From SFEL01 sp045603585 (GTDB lineage: Bacteria > Bacillota > Clostridia > Christensenellales > CAG-138): 64,000 nt of DNA. This document shows, in pieces, positions 41,112-50,646 of the stretch. Made by a program: the position numbers and the translations under genes. Where the stretch lies: NCBI GenBank assembly GCA_045603585.1, contig JAZUMK010000023.1, positions 1-64,000 on the forward strand, given 5' to 3'. The first letter of the stretch is position 1. Every line of letters begins with the position of its first letter. The notes beneath the pieces are model-generated. The model had not been told where the DNA came from. It ran no database searches and saw nothing but the letters and a program-made list of their open reading frames with translations.

Positions 41112-43685
41112 ATGGCAACCTTTACAGTAAACGGAAAACAGGTTACCGTCGAAAAAAATCAAAAGCTCATGCGCTATCTCAGGGATGAGCTTCGCCTGCT
41201 CTCGGTAAAGGACGGCTGCAGCGAAGGCGCATGCGGTACCTGTACCATTATCATAGACGGCAAGGCGGTCAAGTGCTGCGTTCAGCAGACAGACCGTATG
41301 GAAGGCAAGAATATCATCACGGTAGAGGGCCTGTCTGATTTTGAAAAGCAGGTTTATACCTATGCTTTCGGCGAAGCAGGCGCCGTACAGTGCGGCTTCT
41401 GCATCCCCGGCATGGTTATGTGCGCCAAGGCGCTGCTGGATGTGAATACCAGCCCCACCGAGGAAGAAATTCGCTTTGCCATACGCAATAATATCTGCCG
41501 CTGCACCGGCTATGTTAAGATCGTAAAGGCAATTGAGCTGGCGGCGGAATGCATCCGCAACGGCAGCGTACCTGAGCATCATGACGACTTTGCTCTGGGC
41601 TCCCGCGCCCACAGGGTGGACGTTGAGGAAAAGGTGCTGGGCTATGGCGAATACTGCGACGATATCTACATGGAGGGCATGATTTATGCGAGCGCCGTAA
41701 GGTCAAAGTATCCCCGCGCCCGGGTGCTGTCCATTGATACCTCCGCAGCAAAGGCGCTGCCCGGCGTGGTCGGCGTATTTACCGCAGAGGATATTCCCGG
41801 AGATATCAAGGTTGGCCATCTTAAAAAGGACTGGGATGCGCTGATCGCCGTGGGCAGCATTACCCACTATCTTGGCGATTCCATATGCATAGTTGCGGCG
41901 GAAACTCCGGAAATAGTGGAGGAAGCCAAAAAACTGGTAAACGTGGAATACGAGGTGCTTACTCCCGTCCGCTCTCCCTATGAGGCAATGGCGGAGGGTG
42001 CGCCCATTGTGCATGAAAACGAAAATCTGCTCAAAGAAGGAAATCTTCTCGCTTATAAGCATGTATCCCGCGGCAATGCCAAGGAGGCAATAGCCCGCTC
42101 CAAGTATGTGCTTACGGAAAAGTATTCCACTCCCTATACCGAGCATGCCTTCCTTGAGCCTGAATGCGCCGTGGCGTTCCCTGAGGGAGACGGCGTAAAG
42201 GTTTATTCCTCCGACCAGAGCGTATACGATACTCAGCATGAAATAGTGCCCATGCTTGGCCTGCTGCTGGATCAGGTATGCGTGGAAAACAAGCTGGTTG
42301 GCGGCGGCTTCGGCGGCAAGGAGGACGTAACCGTACAGCATCATGCGGCGCTGGTTGCCTACCTTACAAAGCGCCCTGTAAAGGTAAAGCTCACCCGCGC
42401 GGAAAGCCTGCTGATACACCCCAAGCGTCATCCCATGGATATGGAATTTACTCTCGGCTGCGATGAAAACGGCATTATTCAGGGCGTTTACGCAGAGGTG
42501 ATTGCGGATACCGGCGCATATGCCTCCCTTGGCAGCCCGGTATTGGAGCGCGCATGTACCCATGCAGCCGGCCCCTATAATTATCAGAATTTTGAAATTC
42601 ACGGCCGGGCCTACTATACCAACAACCCTCCCGCAGGCGCATTCCGCGGCTTCGGCGTGACCCAGACCTGCTTCGGCATGGAAAGCCTGCTTACCAAAAT
42701 GGCGGACACCATAGGCATAAGCCCCTGGGAGATACGCTACCGCAACGCCATACGTCCCGGCCTTGAGCTGCCAAACGGACAGATAGTGGATTCCTCCACC
42801 GGCCTTGCGGAAACCCTTGAGGCGGTAAAGGATGTATATGAAAACTCCAGGATCGCCGGTATTGCCTGTGCGATGAAAAACGCAGGTGTAGGCGTTGGCG
42901 TTATCGATGTTGGCCGCGTAAAGCTGCTGGTGGAAGGCGGCAAGCTCCACGTATTGGCAGGCGCAAGCTGCATCGGTCAGGGACTTGCCACGGTGCTTGT
43001 GCAGATAGTTCATGAAACCACCGGCCTGCCCCGGGAAAAGATAGTGATCGAAGCCCCCAACAGCCACAGAACCCCAGACTCCGGTACCACCTCCGGCTCC
43101 CGTCAGACATTGCTGACGGGCGAAGCCGCAAGGCGGGTATGCGTGCTGTTCAATGAGGCTGCGGAGGGCAAGACCCTTGAGGAGATGGAAGGCAGAGACT
43201 TCTTTGCGGACTATTATCCTCCCACAGACCTGCTGGGTTCCGATAAGCCCAATCCCGTCAGCCACGTTGCCTACGGCTATGCTACCCAGGTTGCGGTGCT
43301 GAAGGAGGACGGAACGCTGGATAAGATAGTGGCGGCTCATTCCGTAGGCAAGGCGGTAAATCCCCTTTCCGTGGAAGGCCAGATAGAGGGCGGCGTAATA
43401 ATGTCCACAGGCTTCGCTCTTACCGAGGAATATCCCATTGTGGATTGCGCTCCCACCGCAAAGTACGGCACCCTTGGCCTGTTCAAGGCAGATAAAGCTC
43501 CCAAGGTGGAATCCATCATAGTTGAAAAGGCCGGCGTAGAGGGCGCTTACGGTGCAATAGGCATAGGCGAGATCACCTCCATACCCACAGCTCCCGCCAT
43601 CGCGGAGGCATATCTTCGCTATGACGGCATCCGCCGCACCAGCCTGCCTCTGGAGAATACCCCCTACAGCAGAAAGAAAAAATAA
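41112..43685 (+). CDS. xdh: Selenium-dependent xanthine dehydrogenase-type molybdenum hydroxylase
   Basis: This 857-residue single chain joins a 2x[2Fe-2S] domain to a molybdopterin domain. The [2Fe-2S] domain is residues 1-150, with CSEGACGTC and CGFCIPGMVMCAKA...CRCTGY. The molybdopterin domain is about 165-855, with GGGFGGKED, PPAGAFRGFGVTQ and GAIGIGEITSIPTAP containing the active-site Glu. No FAD domain is present, so electrons must go to another protein, plausibly YgfK. Neighbours yqeC, ssnA and ygfK show the labile selenium type, which uses no selenocysteine; no in-frame TGA is present. Likely substrates are purines such as xanthine or hypoxanthine. Confidence 0.93.
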   Translation: MATFTVNGKQVTVEKNQKLMRYLRDELRLLSVKDGCSEGACGTCTIIIDGKAVKCCVQQTDRMEGKNIITVEGLSDFEKQVYTYAFGEAGAVQCGFCIPGMVMCAKALLDVNTSPTEEEIRFAIRNNICRCTGYVKIVKAIELAAECIRNGSVPEHHDDFALGSRAHRVDVEEKVLGYGEYCDDIYMEGMIYASAVRSKYPRARVLSIDTSAAKALPGVVGVFTAEDIPGDIKVGHLKKDWDALIAVGSITHYLGDSICIVAAETPEIVEEAKKLVNVEYEVLTPVRSPYEAMAEGAPIVHENENLLKEGNLLAYKHVSRGNAKEAIARSKYVLTEKYSTPYTEHAFLEPECAVAFPEGDGVKVYSSDQSVYDTQHEIVPMLGLLLDQVCVENKLVGGGFGGKEDVTVQHHAALVAYLTKRPVKVKLTRAESLLIHPKRHPMDMEFTLGCDENGIIQGVYAEVIADTGAYASLGSPVLERACTHAAGPYNYQNFEIHGRAYYTNNPPAGAFRGFGVTQTCFGMESLLTKMADTIGISPWEIRYRNAIRPGLELPNGQIVDSSTGLAETLEAVKDVYENSRIAGIACAMKNAGVGVGVIDVGRVKLLVEGGKLHVLAGASCIGQGLATVLVQIVHETTGLPREKIVIEAPNSHRTPDSGTTSGSRQTLLTGEAARRVCVLFNEAAEGKTLEEMEGRDFFADYYPPTDLLGSDKPNPVSHVAYGYATQVAVLKEDGTLDKIVAAHSVGKAVNPLSVEGQIEGGVIMSTGFALTEEYPIVDCAPTAKYGTLGLFKADKAPKVESIIVEKAGVEGAYGAIGIGEITSIPTAPAIAEAYLRYDGIRRTSLPLENTPYSRKKK

Positions 43686-43722
43686 CATAAAATCAAATAA
43701 CTTAGCAGCGTATTTACAGCAC

Positions 43723-43752
43723 AGGCCGGGAGTTTTCTTCCGGCTTATTGCT
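43723..43752 (+). terminator. Possible terminator of the xdh operon
   Basis: AGGCCGGGAG-TTTT-CTTCCGGCTTATTG forms an imperfect stem with a weak U tract. Confidence 0.5.
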
Positions 43753-43777
43753 TGCTGCATTTACAAGGTGATATAAT
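43748..43777 (+). promoter_or_regulatory. Candidate promoter of trkAH
   Basis: TTGCTT, 18 nt, TATAAT, ending 41 nt before the trkA start. Confidence 0.5.
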
Positions 43778-43818
43778 ATAACCTGAAAGATTATTGATTG
43801 ATCGAAAGGAACGGCTTT

Positions 43819-45180
43819 ATGAATATCGTAATAGTGGGCGACGGCAAGGTGGGTTATACCATAACCGAGCGGCTTTCACGGGAAAATCATGATATCACTG
43901 TTATAGATAAGCGGCCCGCTGCATTGAACAACACAATGAACCTTCAGGACGTAAGCTGCATTGAGGGAAACGGCGTAAGCCATACCGTGCAGACGGAGGC
44001 AGGCGTACCCAAGGCGGATCTGCTTATCGCCGCGACCAGCGCAGATGAAATGAACATGCTGTGCTGCATGGTGGCAAAAAAACTGGGCGCAAAGCACACC
44101 ATCGCCCGCGTGCGGGATCCCCAGTATCAGCAGCAGATGTTCTTCCTAAAGGACGAACTGGGCCTTTCCATGACGGTAAACCCCGAGCAGGCGGCGGCAG
44201 ACGAAATATCAAGGCTGCTGCGCTTTGCTTCTGCAATAAAGGTGGAGCCCTTTGCAAAGGGGCGTATCGAGCTTGTTGAATTCAAGGTGAGGGATGGCAG
44301 CCCACTTCACGGAATGAAGCTGGCGGATTTTTACGGCCACTTCAAGCTGAAGGTGCTGGTCTGCGCCGCCTGCCGTGAGGATGAAGTGTTTATCCCCAAG
44401 GGCAATTTCGTAATGCAGACAGGAGATAAGCTGTCCATATTGGCGGCTCCCCGTGATGTAAGCGCCTTCTTTAAGGCGACCGGCACCTTTAAGCGCAGGG
44501 TGAAGGATGTAATGATAGTGGGCGGAGGCAAAATAGCCTATTATCTGGCTCGTCAGCTTATTGAGAGCGGACTTCACGTAAAGATAATCGAAAAGAATGA
44601 GGAGACCTGCGAAAAGCTCTGCGAGCTGCTGCCAAAGGCACAGATACTCCATGGCGACGGCACCGACCATGAGCTGCTTCACGAAGAAGGCCTGGATAAT
44701 ACCGATGCCCTTATCGCCCTTACAGGCATAGATGAAGAAAACATAATCCTCTCCATGTATGCAAATTCCGTAAACGTGGATAAGGTGATTACCAAGGTAA
44801 ACAATACCCGCCTTGCGGATATGGCTGCAAACGTTGGCGTGGAGAGCCTTATCTCTCCAAAGGAGATAGCCGCCAACCGCATAATCAGCTACGTCCGCGC
44901 CATGACCAATGCTACAGGCAGCAACGTTGAAACACTGTACCGTATAGCGGACGGAAACGCAGAGGCGCTGGAATTCAGGGTAAAAGAGGGAAATCGCTGT
45001 GTGGGTATTCCCCTGAAGGATCTGCCCATTCGCGACAACGTGCTGATAGGCGCAATAATCCGCGGCAGCAATTGCATCATTCCCGGCGGTAATGACTGCA
45101 TAAAGGCGGGAGATTCCGTAATAGTTGTTACTACCATAAGCGGCCTTGAGGAGCTGAATAAGATTTTAAAGGAAGCATAA
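43819..45180 (+). CDS. trkA: Trk potassium uptake regulatory protein TrkA
   Basis: The ATG at 43819 follows GAAAGGAACG, giving 453 residues. Two RCK units each begin with a Rossmann nucleotide loop: MNIVIVGDGKVGYTI and VMIVGGGKIAYYLARQL. Each is followed by a C-terminal TrkA_C segment. It is a peripheral protein that gates TrkH on binding NAD(H) or ATP. The TrkH gene starts only 3 nt after the stop, so they are translationally linked. Potassium uptake also ties to c-di-AMP sensing, for which darA is present at 14321. Confidence 0.95.
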   Translation: MNIVIVGDGKVGYTITERLSRENHDITVIDKRPAALNNTMNLQDVSCIEGNGVSHTVQTEAGVPKADLLIAATSADEMNMLCCMVAKKLGAKHTIARVRDPQYQQQMFFLKDELGLSMTVNPEQAAADEISRLLRFASAIKVEPFAKGRIELVEFKVRDGSPLHGMKLADFYGHFKLKVLVCAACREDEVFIPKGNFVMQTGDKLSILAAPRDVSAFFKATGTFKRRVKDVMIVGGGKIAYYLARQLIESGLHVKIIEKNEETCEKLCELLPKAQILHGDGTDHELLHEEGLDNTDALIALTGIDEENIILSMYANSVNVDKVITKVNNTRLADMAANVGVESLISPKEIAANRIISYVRAMTNATGSNVETLYRIADGNAEALEFRVKEGNRCVGIPLKDLPIRDNVLIGAIIRGSNCIIPGGNDCIKAGDSVIVVTTISGLEELNKILKEA

Positions 45181-45183
45181 GCC

Positions 45184-46626
45184 ATGAATTATCGCATGAT
45201 ATCAAGATTGATGGGCATGGCGCTGCTTACAGAGGCAGCGCTTGTGGTGCCATCTCTCGTCATTGCTCTGTGCCACGGTGAATCCATACTGGGCTTTTCT
45301 GCAGCCATATGCTGCATGGTTGCCCTGGGACTTGCAGGGCTCAGCAGAAAGCCGGAAAGCAATGATATTTATGCCAGAGAAGGCTTTGTTACGGTATCCC
45401 TTTGCTGGATAGTTCTTTCTGCGCTGGGTGCGCTGCCCTTTTATATTGAGGGCATTACTCCAACCTATATCGATGCTTTGTTTGAAACGGTATCCGGCTT
45501 TACCACCACCGGCGCATCGATACTGCCTGCTGTGGAGGGGCTGCCCTACGGAATATTGTTCTGGCGCAGCTTTACCCACTGGATAGGCGGCATGGGCGTG
45601 CTGGTGTTTATGTTGGCTGTGCTGCCCATGGCGGATAATCGCAGCATGCATATAATGCGGGCGGAAGTACCCGGTCCCGTAGTTGGCAAGCTGGTTCCCA
45701 GAGCAAAGGATACCGCCCTTATACTTTATGGCATATATGTGCTTCTGACCGTGATAGAAACCGTTTTGCTGCTTCTTGGCGGCATGCCCCTGTTCGATGC
45801 CTTTGTTCACGCTATGGGTACCGCAGGTACCGGCGGCTTCGGAATAAAGAACAACAGTATCGCCTATTATAACAGCGCATATATCGATGTAGTGATCGGC
45901 GTATTCATGCTGCTTTTCTCCATTAACTTCAATCTGTATTTCTTTATACTGCTGGGCAATATCCGTCCTGTGGCAAAGAATGAGGAGCTGCGCTGGTTCC
46001 TGTGCATAGTGGGTGCCTCAGTGCTGGCTATTGCGCTGAATATCAATCACCTTTACGGCAGCTTTGGCGAATCGCTGAGATATGCGTTCTTCCAGGTGGG
46101 CACAGTGGTATCCACAACCGGCTATGCCACGGCGGATTTCAACCTGTGGCCGGAGTTTTCCAGAGCACTTATGGTGGGCCTTATGCTGATGGGTGCCTGC
46201 GCCGGCAGCACCGGCGGCGGTATAAAGGTATCCAGAATTATGATACTGGCCAAGTCCTCTTCCTGCGAGATACGCCGTATGATGCATCCCCGCTCCGTAA
46301 ACCTTGTAAAGCTGGACGGAAAAACCGTATCTGATGAGATAGTACGCAATACCCAGATATTTTTCATACTGTATATGTTTTTGATTGTGGCATCTACTAT
46401 ACTGCTTGCCCTTATAGATGAGGCAAGCTTTACCACAAGCCTTACCAGCGTTATAGCCTGTATCAGCAACATAGGCCCCGGCCTTGAAGCGGTTGGTGCA
46501 GCGGGCAATTACGGCTTTTATTCCGCTGCATCCAAGCTGATACTGACGCTTGATATGCTTATAGGCAGGCTGGAGATATTCCCCATGATAATGCTGTTCA
46601 GCGTCAATACCTGGAAGAGAGTATAA
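45184..46626 (+). CDS. trkH: Trk potassium channel/transporter subunit TrkH
   Basis: This 480-residue protein is the K+-translocating membrane subunit, built from four repeated M1-P-M2 pore units. Selectivity-filter-like TTTGAS (in VSGFTTTGASIL), GTAGTGGFG, VVSTTGYATADFN and IGPGLEAVGAAGNY mark the four P loops. CAGSTGGGIKVSR is the loop conserved in Trk/Ktr proteins. It forms the dimeric pore that TrkA gates. A strong terminator follows within 15 nt. Confidence 0.95.
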   Translation: MNYRMISRLMGMALLTEAALVVPSLVIALCHGESILGFSAAICCMVALGLAGLSRKPESNDIYAREGFVTVSLCWIVLSALGALPFYIEGITPTYIDALFETVSGFTTTGASILPAVEGLPYGILFWRSFTHWIGGMGVLVFMLAVLPMADNRSMHIMRAEVPGPVVGKLVPRAKDTALILYGIYVLLTVIETVLLLLGGMPLFDAFVHAMGTAGTGGFGIKNNSIAYYNSAYIDVVIGVFMLLFSINFNLYFFILLGNIRPVAKNEELRWFLCIVGASVLAIALNINHLYGSFGESLRYAFFQVGTVVSTTGYATADFNLWPEFSRALMVGLMLMGACAGSTGGGIKVSRIMILAKSSSCEIRRMMHPRSVNLVKLDGKTVSDEIVRNTQIFFILYMFLIVASTILLALIDEASFTTSLTSVIACISNIGPGLEAVGAAGNYGFYSAASKLILTLDMLIGRLEIFPMIMLFSVNTWKRV

Positions 46627-46640
46627 AATCCGGAATACAA

Positions 46641-46673
46641 AATCTCCCCCATAGGCATCGGGGGAGATTTTTT
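46641..46673 (+). terminator. Terminator of trkAH
   Basis: AATCTCCCCC-ATAGGCATC-GGGGGAGATTTTTTG. Confidence 0.9.
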
Positions 46674-46695
46674 GATTTTCCTGAAGCTATATTAT

Positions 46696-46729
46696 AAAAG
46701 CCAAGCTGTATTTTCAGCTTGGCTTTTTA
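46696..46729. terminator. Terminator of the pot operon (bidirectional)
   Basis: AAAAGCCAAGCTG-TATTTT-CAGCTTGGCTTTTTAT, 16 nt from the potD stop on the minus strand, with A and T tracts on both sides. Confidence 0.85.
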
Positions 46730-46744
46730 TGTTTGAGTGTGTGC

Positions 46745-47797
46745 TTATTCGGCGTAGGATATCACTCTCATCCAGGAATCGTTGTATACGTTGATGAAGT
46801 CGCCAAGGTCGTGGAAGATCTCGCACTTGTCAAGCAGCTCCTGGGGAGGATTGTAGGTTTCGTTTTCGATGTAGTCTGCGCCCATTATCTCAAGGGCTGC
46901 GGCGTTGGGGGTGGAGTAGCCGATGTATTCGGCGTTCTGTGCGGCAACCTCGGGATCGCAGAGGAAGTTGATGAAGGCCTCTGCCTCAGCGGTCTTGGTG
47001 CTGGACTTGGGGATGATGATGTTGTCAAACCACAGATTGGAGCCGGATTCGGGTACTGCGTAGGCCAGGTCGGGATTGCCCTCGATCTCGTCCATGCACC
47101 ACATTGCGTCGCCGCTGTATACGATGGCAAGAGCGCCGCCGCCGCCGATCATACGATCCTTGATGTCATCGCCAAGGTAGGCCTGAACGATGGGCTTCTG
47201 GGCGATGAGGGCTTCTTCGGCGGCAAGGATGTGAGCCTCTTCACGGGTGTTGAGGGAGTGACCCAGCTTCATCAGGGCAACGCCCATGGAGTCGCGGATG
47301 CTGTTGTACATGAGGATCTGGCCGGCATACTTTTCATTCCAGAGGATATCCCAGCTGTCAACGGGATCATCCACCATGGTGGTGTTGTAGAGGATGCCTA
47401 CGGTGCCCCACATATAGGGAACGCTGTACTTGTTGCCGGGATCAAAGCTGAGATCCATGAAGCGGTCGTCGATATACTGCAGATTGGGGATGTTGTCCTT
47501 GTTGATCTCGTAGAGCAGGTCCATGGAGATCAGGCGCTCGATTATGTAATCGGAGGGGAAGCACAGGTCATAAATGCAATCCTCCTGCTGAAGCTTAACC
47601 AGCATCTCTTCGTTGTTGGCAAGGGTAGTGTAGTTTACGCGAATACCGGTTTCCTCGGTGAACTGGCTGAGCAGTTCTTCGTCAATGTAGTCGCCCCAGT
47701 TAAGAACGTTGAGGGTAACTGCGTCAGAGCTGGCGCCGCAGCCTGCGAAGCAGCAGATAAGCATGGAAAGAACCAGTACTATAGCGATTTTTTTCAT
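46745..47797 (-). CDS. potD: Spermidine/putrescine-binding lipoprotein PotD
   Basis: This 350-residue protein has a signal peptide with lipobox FAGC (MKKIAIVLVLSMLICCFAGC, Cys about 20). A PotD-type binding fold follows: LNVLNWGDYIDEELLSQF, YDLCFPSDYIIERLI, YMWGTVGILYN, WCMDEIEGNPDLAYAVPESG and FINFLCDPEVAAQNAEYIGY. It captures polyamines outside the membrane for PotABC. It is the last gene of the regulator-potABCD operon, 62 nt after potC, with its own ribosome site. Confidence 0.95.
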   Translation of the reverse strand: MKKIAIVLVLSMLICCFAGCGASSDAVTLNVLNWGDYIDEELLSQFTEETGIRVNYTTLANNEEMLVKLQQEDCIYDLCFPSDYIIERLISMDLLYEINKDNIPNLQYIDDRFMDLSFDPGNKYSVPYMWGTVGILYNTTMVDDPVDSWDILWNEKYAGQILMYNSIRDSMGVALMKLGHSLNTREEAHILAAEEALIAQKPIVQAYLGDDIKDRMIGGGGALAIVYSGDAMWCMDEIEGNPDLAYAVPESGSNLWFDNIIIPKSSTKTAEAEAFINFLCDPEVAAQNAEYIGYSTPNAAALEIMGADYIENETYNPPQELLDKCEIFHDLGDFINVYNDSWMRVISYAE

Positions 47798-47859
47798 GTT
47801 CGCGTCTCCTTTGCAAGTTGGGTTTTATATTATTTATTATGCAGGGATCGCCTGCGGGT

Positions 47860-48678
47860 TTATTTGGTGCGGCGGGCAAGGCGCTTTTTGGCCTGCTCCT
47901 GCTCGCGCTCCTCCTTGATGCTGCGGATATTTACAAAGGCCAGCAGAGTAACTACCGCGATGAACATCAGGGTGCAGAGGGCGTTTATCTTGGGGCTTAT
48001 GCCGCGGCGGGCAATGCCGTAGATGTAGATGGAAAGGTTCTGTATGCCGTCGGTGGCAAACCAGCTGACCACGAAGTCGTCAAGGCTGAGGGTAAAGGCC
48101 AGCACAAAGCCGGAGATGATGCCGGGCATTATGTCCGGGATAACCACCTTGCGCAGAGCCATCATGGGGGTGCAGCCAAGGTCCATTGCCGCCTCGTACA
48201 GCAGATTGGAGCTTTGCCTGAGCTTTGGCATTACCGAGAATATCACATAGGGGATATTGAAGGTGATATGGGCGATAAGCATGCGGGTGTAGCCGCCCTT
48301 TATGCCAAGCAGGGCAAACAGCATCATGAAGCTGATACCGGTTACAAGGTCGGGGTTTACCATGGGCAGGCGGGAGATGTTTTCCACCACGCCGCGGGGC
48401 CCTTTTTTCATGGAGTGGATACCGATCGCGGCAAAGGTGCCGATTACGGTTGCCACGAGGGCAGAGATAAGCGCAACGGACAGGGTGACCATCAGGGCGT
48501 CCATTATGGTGGTGTCGCGGAACAGGGCTTCATACCAGCGGAAGGAGAAGCCGGTCCAGCGGCCCATGGATTTGCTGCCGTTGAAGGAGAATACCATCAG
48601 CACCAGTATGGGGGCATAGAGGAATATCAGCATCAGGCCCAGATAGGTGCCGCGGAAGAAAGAACGAAGCTTCTTCAC
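47860..48678 (-). CDS. potC: Polyamine ABC transporter permease PotC
   Basis: This 272-residue protein has six transmembrane segments and the permease loop AAMDLGCTPMMALRKVVIPDI (EAA motif variant, quoted in part). It opens KKLRSFFRGTYLGLMLIFLYAPILV-like and has LPMVNPDLVTGISFMMLF. With PotB it forms the membrane channel of the spermidine/putrescine importer. Its start overlaps the potB stop by 4 nt (ATGA). Confidence 0.94.
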   Translation of the reverse strand: MKKLRSFFRGTYLGLMLIFLYAPILVLMVFSFNGSKSMGRWTGFSFRWYEALFRDTTIMDALMVTLSVALISALVATVIGTFAAIGIHSMKKGPRGVVENISRLPMVNPDLVTGISFMMLFALLGIKGGYTRMLIAHITFNIPYVIFSVMPKLRQSSNLLYEAAMDLGCTPMMALRKVVIPDIMPGIISGFVLAFTLSLDDFVVSWFATDGIQNLSIYIYGIARRGISPKINALCTLMFIAVVTLLAFVNIRSIKEEREQEQAKKRLARRTK

Positions 48679-49511
48679 CAGAGCATACCTCCTTGCTCGC
48701 CTGCGTCATGTTCGGCGCGGCGCATGATAGCCATGGATATAAGTACAAGCACCAGCAGTATAAAGCTGAGGGCGCTGCCCACGGGCCAGGCGCTCTGACC
48801 CAGGGTGATGAACTGGTTTTCGATAAGGTCGCCGTACAGCAGGAATTTGCCGCCGCCCAGCAGCCTGGATATTGCGAAGGTGGTTATTGCGGGGATGAAT
48901 ACCATGGTGTTGCCGGAGTTGTTGCCGGGCACAGAATGGGGCAGAACCACCTTGATGAAGCACAGTACGGGGTTTGCGCCAAGGTCTGCCGCCGCCTCAA
49001 CCAGGGAGCGGTCCAGCTTTACCAGCACGGAGTAGATGGGCAGCACCATAAAGGGCAGGAAATTGTAAACGGTACCCAGCATTACTGCGCCTTCGGTATA
49101 GAGAAACTGCTGGCTGGGCAGGCCCAGAAGGGAGAGGATGCTGTTGAAGATACCGTTGGAATCCAGCAGTACCTGCCAGGCATAGGTGCGGAGCAGGAAG
49201 TTCATCCACATGGGAACTATGAAAAGCACGTACAGTATGGCCGCGGTGCGCTTTTTCATGGTGGAGAGGATATAGGCTATGGGATAGCCCAGCAGCAGGC
49301 AGATGACCGTGGCCTTAAGGGCGATCCATACGGAACGGATCAGCACCTGCATGTATATCTCGTTGGTAAGGGCGGTGACGATATTTTCAAAGGTCAGGCC
49401 GCCATCCGCGGCGCTGAAGGCAAAGTAAACTATCAGCACCATGGGCGCCAGTATGAATATCAGCATCCATACTATGTAGGGGTAGGAAAATGCCTGACGC
49501 TTCAGCTTCAT
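48675..49511 (-). CDS. potB: Polyamine ABC transporter permease PotB
   Basis: This 278-residue protein has six hydrophobic segments and the EAA-type loop LVEAAADLGANPVLCFIKV. It begins with the usual KLKRQAFSYPYIVWMLIF. NFLLRTYAWQVLLDSNGIFN, conserved in PotB, is also present. It pairs with PotC in the membrane. The start overlaps the potA stop by 4 nt. Confidence 0.94.
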   Translation of the reverse strand: MKLKRQAFSYPYIVWMLIFILAPMVLIVYFAFSAADGGLTFENIVTALTNEIYMQVLIRSVWIALKATVICLLLGYPIAYILSTMKKRTAAILYVLFIVPMWMNFLLRTYAWQVLLDSNGIFNSILSLLGLPSQQFLYTEGAVMLGTVYNFLPFMVLPIYSVLVKLDRSLVEAAADLGANPVLCFIKVVLPHSVPGNNSGNTMVFIPAITTFAISRLLGGGKFLLYGDLIENQFITLGQSAWPVGSALSFILLVLVLISMAIMRRAEHDAGEQGGMLW

Positions 49512-50620
49512 TCCTCTTCCTCCGCAGCAACCGCAGCATCTGCGATCTCATCTTCGGTGAGCAGCTCCTGCTGATCAGGCTTGGTGCTCTTGTTCATGAT
49601 GTGAATTGCATCGGGCAGGATCTCAAGGCTGATCTCGGTATCCTGAGCCACATAGTCGGTGGAGTGTACTGTCCAGATATAGTCGCCGGTATCCACGCGG
49701 AATTCGTAATGCACGCCCATGAACAAAACGCTTTTGATAACGCCGGTGAGGGGGGTCTTGCCCAGGGGAACTATGTCGATATCCTCGGGACGCACCACAA
49801 CGTCAACGGGGGTGTTTTTGCCGAAGCCTGCGTCCACGCAGTCAAAGTCGATATCGTGGAAGCGGACTTTGTAATCCTCCAGCATGGTGGCGGGGATGAT
49901 GTTGCTCTCGCCGATGAACTTTGCAACGAAGATGTTCTTGGGCTCGTTGTAAATGTCGGTGGGAGTGCCTATCTGCTGGATAACGCCTTCGTTCATTACC
50001 ACGATGGTGTCGCTCATGGTGAGGGCTTCTTCCTGATCGTGGGTAACGTAGATGAAGGTTATGCCAAGATGCTGCTGCATGCGCTTGAGCTCTATCTGCA
50101 TCTCCTTGCGCAGCTTAAGGTCCAGCGCGCCCAGAGGCTCATCGAGGAGCAGCACATGGGGCCTGTTTACCAGAGCGCGGGCGATGGCAACACGCTGCTG
50201 CTGACCGCCGGAAAGCTGATCGATATAGCGCTTGCCGTAGCCTGCAAGGTTTACAAGGGCCATCATCTCGTTTACGCGGGACTCGATCTCTTCCTTGGGC
50301 AGCTTTTGAATTTTCAGGCCAAAGGCGATGTTGTCGAATACGTTGAGATGGGGAAACAGGGCGTATTTCTGGAATACGGTGTTTACCTGACGGCGGTAGG
50401 GGGGCACGTTGCTTACGTCCTGACCGTCGATAAGTACCTGACCCTGATTGGGCATGGTAAAGCCGGCGATAAGGCGCAGCATGGTGGTTTTGCCGCAGCC
50501 GGAGGGACCGAGGAGGGTAAGGAACTCGCCGTCGCGGATGTAAAGGTTAACGTTCTTGAGAACGTCGGTATCGTCGTAAGTCTTGGTGATGTTTACAAGG
50601 TCAATAAGATGCTTGCTCAT
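49508..50620 (-). CDS. potA: Polyamine ABC transporter ATPase PotA
   Basis: The ATG at 50620 follows GGGAGAAAT, giving 370 residues. The nucleotide-binding domain has Walker A GPSGCGKTT, the signature LSGGQQQRVAIARAL and Walker B LLLDEPLGALD with H-loop VTHDQEEALT. A C-terminal TOBE-type regulatory domain (about 240-355) follows. It drives polyamine import by ATP hydrolysis. It starts 27 nt after the XRE-cupin regulator. The acidic C-tail (EDEIADAAVAAEEEE) is longer than usual. Confidence 0.95.
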   Translation of the reverse strand: MSKHLIDLVNITKTYDDTDVLKNVNLYIRDGEFLTLLGPSGCGKTTMLRLIAGFTMPNQGQVLIDGQDVSNVPPYRRQVNTVFQKYALFPHLNVFDNIAFGLKIQKLPKEEIESRVNEMMALVNLAGYGKRYIDQLSGGQQQRVAIARALVNRPHVLLLDEPLGALDLKLRKEMQIELKRMQQHLGITFIYVTHDQEEALTMSDTIVVMNEGVIQQIGTPTDIYNEPKNIFVAKFIGESNIIPATMLEDYKVRFHDIDFDCVDAGFGKNTPVDVVVRPEDIDIVPLGKTPLTGVIKSVLFMGVHYEFRVDTGDYIWTVHSTDYVAQDTEISLEILPDAIHIMNKSTKPDQQELLTEDEIADAAVAAEEEE

Positions 50621-50646
50621 AAGTATTTCTCCCAAATTTCAAAGGT

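Noticed and set aside
41112..43685. Selenocysteine in the xanthine dehydrogenase
   Set aside because: The frame is open from ATG to TAA with no in-frame TGA. This enzyme group uses a labile selenium ligand, not selenocysteine.
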